DNA of 64,000 nucleotides from Mycobacterium noviomagense. GTDB taxonomy: Bacteria > Actinomycetota > Actinomycetes > Mycobacteriales > Mycobacteriaceae. The stretch spans positions 868,001 to 932,000 of the forward strand of contig NZ_AP022583.1 in assembly GCF_010731635.1 (NCBI RefSeq), in the 5' to 3' direction. The number at the start of each line of letters is the position of its first letter. Within the stretch, counting starts at the first letter, position 1. The notes under the pieces are model-generated. The model saw only the letters and a program-made list of their open reading frames with translations, was not told where the DNA came from and did no database searches. This document shows, piece by piece, positions 19,769 through 28,686 of the stretch. A program made the translations under genes and the position numbers.

Positions 19769-20518
19769 TTACGCGAAGTATTTCATCAGCGGCGGAGGCA
19801 ATACCCTCATCAACTGGACCATCGGCGCCCAGGGCCACCACGGCACCGCGGCGCGGCCCGGCTCACGCTCGATGGCGCCCACCAACGCGTTGACACCGGT
19901 TTGGTTGTCTACCATGAACAGCGTCGATGCGGATTTCGCGGTCATCTCCGACTCGATGTAGCCGGGCTCGATCACCGACACCTTGATCGGGCCGCTGCGG
20001 TATTCGGCGCGCAGCGATTCTCCCAGCGACCGGATACCGGCTTTGCTGGCGGCATACGCCGCCTTGACGCCCGGCACCCCCTTGGCGCCGAGCACGGAGG
20101 AGATCAGCACCAAATGCCCCGACCCGGCCTGCTTGAACATTTCCAGCGCGGTTTCGATCTGCACCAAGCCCGCCACCAGGTTGGTTTCGATCGTCGCTTT
20201 GTTGGCCCACAGCTTGCCCGAACCCAACGGCGCGCCCTTGCCGATGCCGGCGTTGACGATGATCCGGTCGAGTCCGCCGAGCGTGTCGGAAAGTTCGGCG
20301 AACACTTTCGGCACCTGCTCGTGGTCGTTGACATCCAACTCGGCGACTGCCACCGTGATACCCGGATATTGTTGTGTCAGTTCGTCTTTCAGCTCGTCGA
20401 GCCGGTCGGTGCGACGAGCGCATAGCGCCAGGTCGCGGCCTTTGGCGGCGAATTGCCGCGCCATTCCGGCGCCGAGCCCCGAGCTGGCGCCGGTGATGAG
20501 GATCTTCTGTCGAGTCAC
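19769..20518 (-). CDS. Short-chain dehydrogenase/reductase (Rv0945-like)
   Basis: 249 residues, classical SDR. The cofactor motif is ITGASSGLGAGMA (TGxxxGxG), the structural motif NAGIGKG, and the catalytic region is Ser in LISSVLGAKG with YAASKAG (YxxxK). Arg residues after the first beta strand (CARRTDRLDEL) suggest NADP(H). The substrate is unknown. It is 10 nt downstream of the Fpg-like gene, so the two are probably cotranscribed. Confidence 0.88.
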   Translation of the reverse strand: MTRQKILITGASSGLGAGMARQFAAKGRDLALCARRTDRLDELKDELTQQYPGITVAVAELDVNDHEQVPKVFAELSDTLGGLDRIIVNAGIGKGAPLGSGKLWANKATIETNLVAGLVQIETALEMFKQAGSGHLVLISSVLGAKGVPGVKAAYAASKAGIRSLGESLRAEYRSGPIKVSVIEPGYIESEMTAKSASTLFMVDNQTGVNALVGAIEREPGRAAVPWWPWAPMVQLMRVLPPPLMKYFA

Positions 20519-20527
20519 CTGGGCAGG

Positions 20528-21391
20528 CTACTTGAGCAGCCGTGACATCCGCCGGTCGGCCAGCACCTTGCCGCCGGTCTGGCAGGTCGGGCAGTACTGG
20601 AACGACTTGTCGGCGAACGACACCTCGCGCACGGTGTCGCCGCAGACCGGGCAGGGCAGACCGGTGCGGGCGTGCACCCGCAGTCCGGAGCGCTTTTCGC
20701 CCTTCAACGTGGCGGCCTGTTGACCGACCGAGCGAGTGACAGCGTCAGTGAGCACGGACATCATCGCGTCGTGCAGCGCAACGACCTGGTCGCGCGACAG
20801 TTTCGCGGCGGTGGCGAACGGCGAAATCTGAGCGACGTGCAGGATTTCGTCGCTGTAGGCGTTGCCGATACCGGCGATCACCTTCTGGTCGGTCAGCACC
20901 GTCTTGATCCGCCCGCTCTCCCCGGCCAAAAGACCAGCCAGCTGGTCGGGGCTGACCTCCAGCGCATCGGGACCCAGCGCCGCGATGCCCGGCACCTTCG
21001 CCGCATCGTCGACCAGCCACACCGCCAGCCGCTTCTGCGTGCCAGCCTCGGTCAGATCAAAGCCGGGCGCCTGGCCCGGTGTGCCCAAGTGGACACGCAA
21101 AGCGATCGGCCCTTTACCCGGGCGCAGCGGCGCAGCCGGCAAGTTGTCGGACCACCGTAGCCAGCCGGCCCGCGACAGGTGCGTGAACAACAACAGCTCT
21201 GCGGCCCGCACACCGAGGTATTTGCCGCACCGCTCGGCTCCCGTGACCGTCTGGCCGTGCAGCGCGGTGATCGGCGGATCGAAGGTCTTGAGCACCGAAA
21301 ACGCTGCAACGTCGATGCGGCCGATCCTCATACCGACCGCATGGCGGCGCAGATGGTCGGCCAGCGCTTCGACTTCCGGGAGTTCAGGCAC
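20528..21391 (-). CDS. Full-length Fpg/Nei-family DNA glycosylase
   Basis: 287 residues. MPELPEVE supplies the N-terminal Pro nucleophile and Glu3, the conserved Lys57 is in RCGKYLGV, and IAGIGNAYSDEILH is the helix-two-turn-helix segment. A C-terminal zinc finger has four Cys (CPVCG...CPTC). All catalytic features of a formamidopyrimidine/endonuclease VIII glycosylase-lyase are therefore present. From memory the H37Rv homologue Rv0944 is only ~158 residues and N-terminally truncated, so this is the intact ancestral form. It would excise oxidised bases. The fpg versus nei substrate range cannot be read from the sequence. Confidence 0.9.
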   Translation of the reverse strand: MPELPEVEALADHLRRHAVGMRIGRIDVAAFSVLKTFDPPITALHGQTVTGAERCGKYLGVRAAELLLFTHLSRAGWLRWSDNLPAAPLRPGKGPIALRVHLGTPGQAPGFDLTEAGTQKRLAVWLVDDAAKVPGIAALGPDALEVSPDQLAGLLAGESGRIKTVLTDQKVIAGIGNAYSDEILHVAQISPFATAAKLSRDQVVALHDAMMSVLTDAVTRSVGQQAATLKGEKRSGLRVHARTGLPCPVCGDTVREVSFADKSFQYCPTCQTGGKVLADRRMSRLLK

Positions 21392-21407
21392 CTATCCAGT
21401 GTGCCCG

Positions 21408-21806
21408 TCACCTGCGGGCGCGGCTGACGTCGCGTGCCGCCAGCGACAACAGCCAGCTCACGATCGACAACACGATCGCAGCCCAAATCGCGGTCCACCA
21501 GAAGTGGTCGATATGCAGGCCCCAATGAGTCGTGTGGCGGGTGATCCAGGCCGTGATCCACAACATCAACGCGTTGATCACCACGTGAAACAGGCCCAGC
21601 GTGAGGATGTAGAGCGGGATCGACAGGATTTGCACGATCGGTTTGATGAAAGCGTTGACCAGACCAAAGATCACCGCGACCACGAAGATGATGCCGACCC
21701 TCTCCAACCGGTTGTCGCCGCCGACAAAGCTGATGCCAGGGACAAACAGCGTGACCACCCACAGCGCGAATCCGGTGAAGGCGGCACGGAGGAGAAAAGG
21801 GCCCAT
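21408..21806 (-). CDS. Phage-holin-4-like small membrane protein (YvlD family)
   Basis: 132 residues with four hydrophobic segments: FLLRAAFTGFALWVVTLFV, VGIIFVVAVIFGLVNAFI, PLYILTLGLFHVVINALML and WWTAIWAAIVLSIVSWLL. The central FGLVNAFIKPIVQILSIP motif is typical of the holin 4_2/YvlD family. These proteins are widespread in bacteria, not phage-derived here, and of uncertain function. It is 16 nt upstream of the Fpg-like gene in the same direction. Confidence 0.8.
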   Translation of the reverse strand: MGPFLLRAAFTGFALWVVTLFVPGISFVGGDNRLERVGIIFVVAVIFGLVNAFIKPIVQILSIPLYILTLGLFHVVINALMLWITAWITRHTTHWGLHIDHFWWTAIWAAIVLSIVSWLLSLAARDVSRARR

Positions 21807-21938
21807 GGCGTCAGATCCTGCCAGCGCAGCTATTTCGCCGACCCTGTAATGGGCGCAGGAAAGACCGATTAGGCCACACGCCGGCTACAGGCTCGGCGTC
21901 AAACCGACCGCCAAAACCGTCGCCATAACCGCCAATCC

Positions 21939-22685
21939 TCAATCGGCGGCGCGCAATAAATAGGTGTCCATGATCCAGCCGTGCCGGGCGCGGGCGTCGG
22001 CACGCAGCGAGGCGATCCACTCCCCCACCTCGCCGACCGTGCCGGATACCAGCAGTTCGTCGTCGGTGCCCAGGTAGGCGCCCCACCAAATCCGGGTATC
22101 GGGCGCACACAAGTGAAACGAGCACTCCCCGTCGAGCATGACCACCGCCGAACCCGAGAACCCATGCGCGCGAAGCTGCCGGCCGGTGGTGATCAGAACC
22201 GGTTCGCCCACCTCGTTCAACGGAATGCGATGGCGGGCGGTCAGCGCCTGCACCGCGGTGATGCCCGGGATCACGTCATAGCTGATGTCGATCTCGGCGG
22301 CCACCGCCTCCAGGATGCGCAACGTGCTGTCATACAGCGACGGGTCGCCCCAGGCCAGGAAGGCACCGACGCCCCCGGGTTCAAGCTCGGCAGCAATCGC
22401 GGTAGCCCAGACCCGTGCGCGCGCCGCATGCCAGTCCGACACCGCCTCTCGATAATCGGCACTTCGTGCCCGCGGCGGGTCCGCTAGTTCGACAAACCGG
22501 TAGCCCGGCTCGCGGATGAACCGCGCGCAGATCTCGCGGCGCAGTGCCACCAGATCGCTTTTGGCCTCACCCTTGCCCATCGCGAAGAACACCTGGGCGT
22601 CGTTGAGTGCCTCGACGGCTTGGACGGTGACGTAGTCGGGGTCCCCGGCCCCGATGCCGATGACGTGGATATGCCGACCGGTCAT
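21939..22685 (-). CDS. cobF: Precorrin-6A synthase (deacetylating)
   Basis: 248 residues. It is a SAM-dependent methyltransferase of the aerobic cobalamin pathway that methylates C-1 of precorrin-5 and releases acetate. Visible features are IHVIGIGAGDPDYVTVQA (SAM/tetrapyrrole methyltransferase N-terminus), FLAWGDPSLYDSTLRI, and VIPGITAVQALTARHRIPL. The gene is known to be missing from M. tuberculosis sensu stricto but present in M. canettii and other mycobacteria, between the Rv0943c and Rv0944 homologues. No cobalamin riboswitch was seen nearby. Confidence 0.95.
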   Translation of the reverse strand: MTGRHIHVIGIGAGDPDYVTVQAVEALNDAQVFFAMGKGEAKSDLVALRREICARFIREPGYRFVELADPPRARSADYREAVSDWHAARARVWATAIAAELEPGGVGAFLAWGDPSLYDSTLRILEAVAAEIDISYDVIPGITAVQALTARHRIPLNEVGEPVLITTGRQLRAHGFSGSAVVMLDGECSFHLCAPDTRIWWGAYLGTDDELLVSGTVGEVGEWIASLRADARARHGWIMDTYLLRAAD

Positions 22686-22789
22686 GTCGTCCCTTCTGGT
22701 GTTTGGACTCGGTGTTTCGGCGCATCGCTTCGGGGTAATCTCGGCCCGAGTGCGGGTCGCTCCCCAGCGCGCTGGTGAGGGGAGGAAAT

Positions 22790-24511
<1,722 letters not shown>

Positions 24512-24531
24512 GGTATCCGGTACCAAGGGTA

Positions 24532-24561
24532 TTGACATGTTGGGTAGATGATTCCTACCGT
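24532..24561 (+). promoter_or_regulatory. Promoter and possible operator for the diiron oxygenase operon
   Basis: A perfect -35 hexamer TTGACA (24532-24537) is followed after 18 nt by TACCGT. The -10 region is overlapped by an inverted repeat GGTAG-N7-CTACC, a natural place for a repressor. RNA would begin about 25 nt before the ATG. Confidence 0.5.
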
Positions 24562-24593
24562 CGAGACAACGACATCGACGAAGGAGCGGCGCT

Positions 24594-25496
24594 ATGACCA
24601 CTCCGGTGAAGCCGACCGGGCCCAGTCGCGAAGAGTTCTCCGAGCGCTTGCTGAAGGGATCGGTCAAGAAGTCCTACGCGCCGGTCGTCGACATCGACTG
24701 GGACGCGCCGCTCGACCCGGACAAGTTCTACCTGCCGCCCAAGGTCGTCTCCTTGTACGGAACCCCGATGTGGGACCAGATGTCTCGCGCGCAGCGCATC
24801 GAACTGTCCCGCCAGGAGTTCGTCAACACGCTCTCGGCCGGTATCTGGTTCGAGAACATCCTCAACCAGGCTCTGCTGCGCAAGCTCATGCACGAGGATC
24901 CGACCGCCCGGGAGTCGCATTACGCGCTGACTGAGCTCGGTGACGAAACCCGTCACATGGTCATGTTCGGCAAGGCCATCGAGCGGGTCGGGGCCAAGCC
25001 GGTGCGCCCGCGGCTCTACCACCGGATCATCATCAACGCGCTGCCGCTGGCGTTTCGCGGCGCGATGCTGTGGGTGGCCGCGCTGATCGGCGAGGAGATC
25101 TTCGATTCCTTGCAGCGGCAGATGATGGACGACCCCGAGCTGCAGCCAATGGTTCAGCGGCTGATGCGAATCCACGTCACCGAAGAGGCTCGCCACATCC
25201 AGTTCGCGCGTGACGGGCTGCGCAAGCGGGTGGCCGAGATGCCGCGGCTCAACAGATGGTTCATCGCCAACATCAACGGTCTCGGCGGGCTGTTCTTCCG
25301 CTACCTGTTCAGCAATCCGATCCCGTATGCGCGTGCGGGTCTGAACGTGCGAGAGGCGCGACGCACGGTGCTGAGCAGCGCCCACCGGCACGAAGTTCAG
25401 ATCAGTGGGTTTGCTCCGCTGGCGGCGTTTTTGGCCGAGGTCGGCTTGATGGGGCCGATCGCGCGCCGCCAGTGGAGGCGCAGCGGGTTTCTGTGA
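24594..25496 (+). CDS. AurF-type diiron oxygenase
   Basis: 300 residues of the p-aminobenzoate N-oxygenase (AurF) family, ferritin-like diiron enzymes that oxidise amines or related groups. Iron-ligand motifs are visible: the ELGDETRHMVMF segment (ExxH), LIGEEIFDSLQ and TEEARHIQFARDG (EExxH). Start ATG follows AAGGAG at a good distance. The TGA overlaps the GTG of the next gene (GTGA), so the oxygenase and the flavoprotein are translated together. The substrate is not inferable. Confidence 0.85.
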   Translation: MTTPVKPTGPSREEFSERLLKGSVKKSYAPVVDIDWDAPLDPDKFYLPPKVVSLYGTPMWDQMSRAQRIELSRQEFVNTLSAGIWFENILNQALLRKLMHEDPTARESHYALTELGDETRHMVMFGKAIERVGAKPVRPRLYHRIIINALPLAFRGAMLWVAALIGEEIFDSLQRQMMDDPELQPMVQRLMRIHVTEEARHIQFARDGLRKRVAEMPRLNRWFIANINGLGGLFFRYLFSNPIPYARAGLNVREARRTVLSSAHRHEVQISGFAPLAAFLAEVGLMGPIARRQWRRSGFL

Positions 25497-26740
25497 CGCA
25501 GTCGGCTGATCCCGCTGAGCCGCGGCACGACGTCGTCGTCATCGGCGCGGGAGCGGCAGCAGAGTTCGCACTGACCGCACTAACCGAGGCAGGCAACACC
25601 GGCTTGGCGAATGAAGTCGTCAGCTCGGTCTTCGACGACGACTCCGACACCTGGCGAGTGACCACCAGCGGCGGTGAGGTCCACCGCGCCCACGTCGTGA
25701 TCACCTACAGTCGGCTGTTCGTGCCGTGGTTCCCGAACACCTTGGGACCGAACGAGTTTCGAGGTGTGTGGTTTCATTCGGCGGCACCCGACCACGATTT
25801 CGATCCAGCCGGCAAACGCGTCGCGGTCGTCGGCGCAGACAGCACTGCCGGCCGAGAAATCGATCGGCTCGTCGCGTCGGGGGCGTCGGTCAAGGTGTTC
25901 GCCTATCCGCCGCGCCGGTTCATCCCGATTCTGCTCGGACCCACCGCACGAGCTAAGCGCTGGCTGCGTCGCCACGCAGAGCCCATGCAGCGTGCCGCTG
26001 CGCCGAGGCGGCCTGAACTGGTGCGCTCGGCCATCGACACCGTCACCTCCGAGGGCATCCGCACCTGCGACGGCGAGCACCATGATGTCGACGCAATCAT
26101 CTACGGCACAGGTTTTTGCCTCGCCGATCACGTCGCCGATGACACGTTGGTCGGCGCTGCCGGCATGACGATCCGGCAGGCCTGGCGCGACGGCATGGAG
26201 CCCTACCTCGGTGTTGCCGTGCACCGTTTTCCCAACTACTTCGTGATCACCGGGCCCGATGACGCAGCACAACTGCGCTACATCACCAGATGCCTGAAGT
26301 GGATGACACGCAGGGCCAGCACGCGAATCGAGGTGCGCCACAGTACTCAACAGGTGTTCAACGAACGCGTGCACCTGCGGCCCCCAAAGCAACACCGCCC
26401 GACCTCCGCGTGCGAGCTGTCGTCAAGCGCCGGTGTGGAAGACGACACCTACGACGGGCCGGCAACGCTGAGCATCGCCGGCTCCTCTCGTCAGGTGCGG
26501 GTCCGGCTGACTGGCTACGTCGAGCCGATCGACGGCCAATACCATTGGCAGGGAACGCTTTTCGACAATCTGCCGACGGACCTTCTCAAGCAGGCGCGAG
26601 CGGTGACACTGAGCGTGGGTAAGCGCAGCGCCCCGGCGCGCATCATCGAAGAAACGCCCCAAGGCACCCACACCATTGCCGGCGTGGGACCACCGCCGTT
26701 CACACTCGACAGTGTCGAACTCACCGGTTCCCAGCCGTAA
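25493..26740 (+). CDS. Flavin monooxygenase-like protein with DUF4873 tail, internally shortened (Rv0943c-like)
   Basis: 415 residues. The start (VVVIGAGAAAEFALTALTEAG) resembles the FAD-binding strand of Baeyer-Villiger/FMO-type enzymes, but the sequence then jumps directly to EVVSSVFDDDSDTWRVTT, a strand normally found ~75-80 residues later. The FAD-binding and GxWxxN-type segment is absent, while the reading frame is kept. The second Rossmann motif is VVGADSTAG, weaker than GxGxxA/S. The last ~95 residues match DUF4873. A longer upstream frame overlaps the diiron oxygenase and is rejected. It is probably catalytically impaired, or acts as a partner of the oxygenase. The GTG start is coupled to the upstream gene. 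Confidence 0.75.
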   Translation: MTQSADPAEPRHDVVVIGAGAAAEFALTALTEAGNTGLANEVVSSVFDDDSDTWRVTTSGGEVHRAHVVITYSRLFVPWFPNTLGPNEFRGVWFHSAAPDHDFDPAGKRVAVVGADSTAGREIDRLVASGASVKVFAYPPRRFIPILLGPTARAKRWLRRHAEPMQRAAAPRRPELVRSAIDTVTSEGIRTCDGEHHDVDAIIYGTGFCLADHVADDTLVGAAGMTIRQAWRDGMEPYLGVAVHRFPNYFVITGPDDAAQLRYITRCLKWMTRRASTRIEVRHSTQQVFNERVHLRPPKQHRPTSACELSSSAGVEDDTYDGPATLSIAGSSRQVRVRLTGYVEPIDGQYHWQGTLFDNLPTDLLKQARAVTLSVGKRSAPARIIEETPQGTHTIAGVGPPPFTLDSVELTGSQP

Positions 26741-26837
26741 ACCGGCTAGCCGCCCGAGCGCAACCATCGCGAAGCGCGGTCCACATCTTTTCGGCTCTCG
26801 GAATCTGAGCTAGTTTTGATGGCACGTTCCGAACACA

Positions 26838-26862
26838 GGTTGCCTGCACGCACCGGTGGGTA
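26838..26862 (+). promoter_or_regulatory. SigF-like promoter of the CheB/STAS/CheR operon
   Basis: GGTTG-N15-GGGTA differs at one base from the mycobacterial SigF consensus GGTTT-N15-17-GGGTA. It ends 11 nt before the chosen ATG, predicting a very short or absent leader. It excludes the GTG at 26856 as a start because that codon would overlap the -10 element. Confidence 0.5.
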
Positions 26863-26873
26863 ATCACCAGGCG

Positions 26874-27890
26874 ATGGCGAGCGCAATGGCAGAAGAAGGC
26901 AGCGCACGCAATGTAGTTGCGGTTGGTGCATCGGCGGGCGGGGTCGAGGCGCTCACCCAGTTCGCATCCGGCTTGCCGCCGGATCTGCTGTGTGCCGTTT
27001 TGGTTGTCCTGCACATGCCGGCCGGCGCACCGAGCGTCCTGGCCCGCATCATCGACCGCAACGGTCCACTGCCGGCCGTGACCGCCGAGCATGGCGCGCC
27101 GCTGGAGCACGGCACCATCCACGTCGCGATCCCGAACCGTCATCTGCTGGTGAAGGACCACCGGATCGTCCTGTCGGACGGCCCCACCGAGAACGGGCAC
27201 CGACCCGCCATCAACGCGTTATTCCGGTCGGTGGCGCTGGGTTATGGACCGCGGGCGGTCGGGGTGCTGCTCTCCGGTGTGCTCGACGACGGCGTGCTGG
27301 GATCGGCGGCCATCCGGTCGCGGGGCGGCACGACGATTGCACAATCGCCTTCCGACGCGCTGTTTTCGGCCATGCCGCAGAACGCGATCGATGCGGGCGT
27401 AATCGACACCGAGGTGTCGGCGCCCGAGGTTGGAGGTCTGCTCAAGCAACTGGCAGATCGAGAATTCGAGGGACACGAGATGGAGCCCGACGCGCGTATG
27501 GAGCTGGAGAACCGAATCGCGATGGCGCGACGGTTCTCAACCGATTTCGACACCGAGAAGCTGGGCCCGCCTTCGGGCTATACCTGCCCGGACTGCAACG
27601 GGTCGTTGGTCGCCGTCAGCGACGGCAATTACCGCTGTCAGGTCGGCCACGCGTGGACAGCTGACGCGTTGCTGCGCGCCCGAGACGAGGAGGTCGAGGA
27701 CGCGCTGTGGATCGCAGTGCGCAGCCTGCAGGAGAAAGCCAAGCTTTCTCGCCGCTTGGCCGACCAAGTCACGCCCGGGATGTTGAGCGAGCGCTACCAC
27801 GCGCTCGCCGACGAGGCGGAGCATGCGATGTCGGTACTGGGCAGCCGGCTGACCGAGGCCTACGGAAAACAGGGCACGCCTGGTGAGTAG
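26874..27890 (+). CDS. CheB-like protein-glutamate methylesterase without receiver domain
   Basis: 338 residues. The CheB catalytic triad is present: Ser20 in VGASAGGVEAL, His47 in VVLHMPAG and Asp139 in LSGVLDDG. The usual N-terminal response-regulator domain is missing. The C-terminal ~120 residues contain CPDCNGS...CQVGHAWT, a zinc-ribbon-like pair of cysteines, and a helical tail. CheB enzymes remove methyl groups from glutamates of chemoreceptors, but no chemoreceptor or flagellar gene is visible, so the target must differ. The stop overlaps the next start by 8 nt. Alternative start: ATG at 26886. Confidence 0.85.
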   Translation: MASAMAEEGSARNVVAVGASAGGVEALTQFASGLPPDLLCAVLVVLHMPAGAPSVLARIIDRNGPLPAVTAEHGAPLEHGTIHVAIPNRHLLVKDHRIVLSDGPTENGHRPAINALFRSVALGYGPRAVGVLLSGVLDDGVLGSAAIRSRGGTTIAQSPSDALFSAMPQNAIDAGVIDTEVSAPEVGGLLKQLADREFEGHEMEPDARMELENRIAMARRFSTDFDTEKLGPPSGYTCPDCNGSLVAVSDGNYRCQVGHAWTADALLRARDEEVEDALWIAVRSLQEKAKLSRRLADQVTPGMLSERYHALADEAEHAMSVLGSRLTEAYGKQGTPGE

Positions 27891-28638
27891 GCCGACCAGC
27901 CAGCTGACGATCTACGCGGCGAGGATCGCGGAGGTGCGGCTGCTCACTGTTGACGGCGTGTTAAACAGTTCGACCTACTTGAAGCTGCGCGACACCGTCA
28001 TCAAGGCCGCACTGGACGAGCCGCGTGCTGTCATCGTCGACGTCACCATGCTCGACGTCCCAGCGTCGTCGGCCTGGTCGGTTTTCACTAGCGCACGCTG
28101 GCATGTCAGCACCTGGCCGGATGTCCCGATCATGTTGGTGTGCGGGCATGCGCGGGGACGCAGGACCATCGCGCGCGGCGGTGTCGCGCGATATGTGCCG
28201 GTGTATGCGACGATCGACGCCGCGCTGGAGGCGGCCGCTGACAGCGATCGATTCAACCGGCGCCGGACTCGTGCAGAGTTGCCTGGGTTGGCGACAAGCC
28301 TGCGGCAGGCACGCGAACTTGTCGCCGAGTGGCTGGGCGCCTGGTCGCAATCCGCCCTCATCCCGGTGGCGACCGTGATCGTCAACGTGTTCGTCGAAAA
28401 CGTGCTGCAGCACACGGCCAGTGCCCCGGTGGTAGTGCTCGAAAGCGACGGTACGACGGTCAGCGTGGCGGTCCAGGACAACAGCCCTGCTCCGGCGGTG
28501 CGTTCCGAGGATTCACTGCACGGGCGCGCCGTGCACGGTTTGGCGATTGTGGCCGCGGTATCCCGAGCCTGGGGCAGCACACCGATGCCCTCCGGAAAGA
28601 CGGTGTGGGCTGTCGTTGGCCCCGAAAACCAACTCTGA
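27883..28638 (+). CDS. STAS plus HATPase-like regulatory protein
   Basis: 251 residues. Residues ~15-110 resemble a STAS anti-sigma-antagonist domain (VIVDVTMLDVPASSAW holds the candidate phosphoserine). Residues ~130-250 resemble a GHKL ATPase of the RsbW type, with VFVENVLQHT as N-box. The G1 box is degenerate (VQDNSPAP instead of DxGxG), so ATP binding may be weak. One protein thus carries both sides of a partner switch. It overlaps the CheB-like gene by 8 nt and precedes the CheR-PAS gene, linking methylation-type signalling with sigma-factor control. Confidence 0.7.
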   Translation: MSRPTSQLTIYAARIAEVRLLTVDGVLNSSTYLKLRDTVIKAALDEPRAVIVDVTMLDVPASSAWSVFTSARWHVSTWPDVPIMLVCGHARGRRTIARGGVARYVPVYATIDAALEAAADSDRFNRRRTRAELPGLATSLRQARELVAEWLGAWSQSALIPVATVIVNVFVENVLQHTASAPVVVLESDGTTVSVAVQDNSPAPAVRSEDSLHGRAVHGLAIVAAVSRAWGSTPMPSGKTVWAVVGPENQL

Positions 28639-28686
28639 CCGCGATAGTGTTCAAGTTTGCGACAGGTTGTCGGCAGACGGAACGAT

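Noticed and set aside
25256..25492. N-terminal extension of the flavoprotein frame into the diiron oxygenase gene
   Set aside because: It is out of frame with a clear AurF-family gene, and the GTGA junction gives a natural start.
26856..26873. GTG start for the CheB-like gene
   Set aside because: It would overlap the SigF-like -10 element; ATG at 26874 or 26886 fits better.
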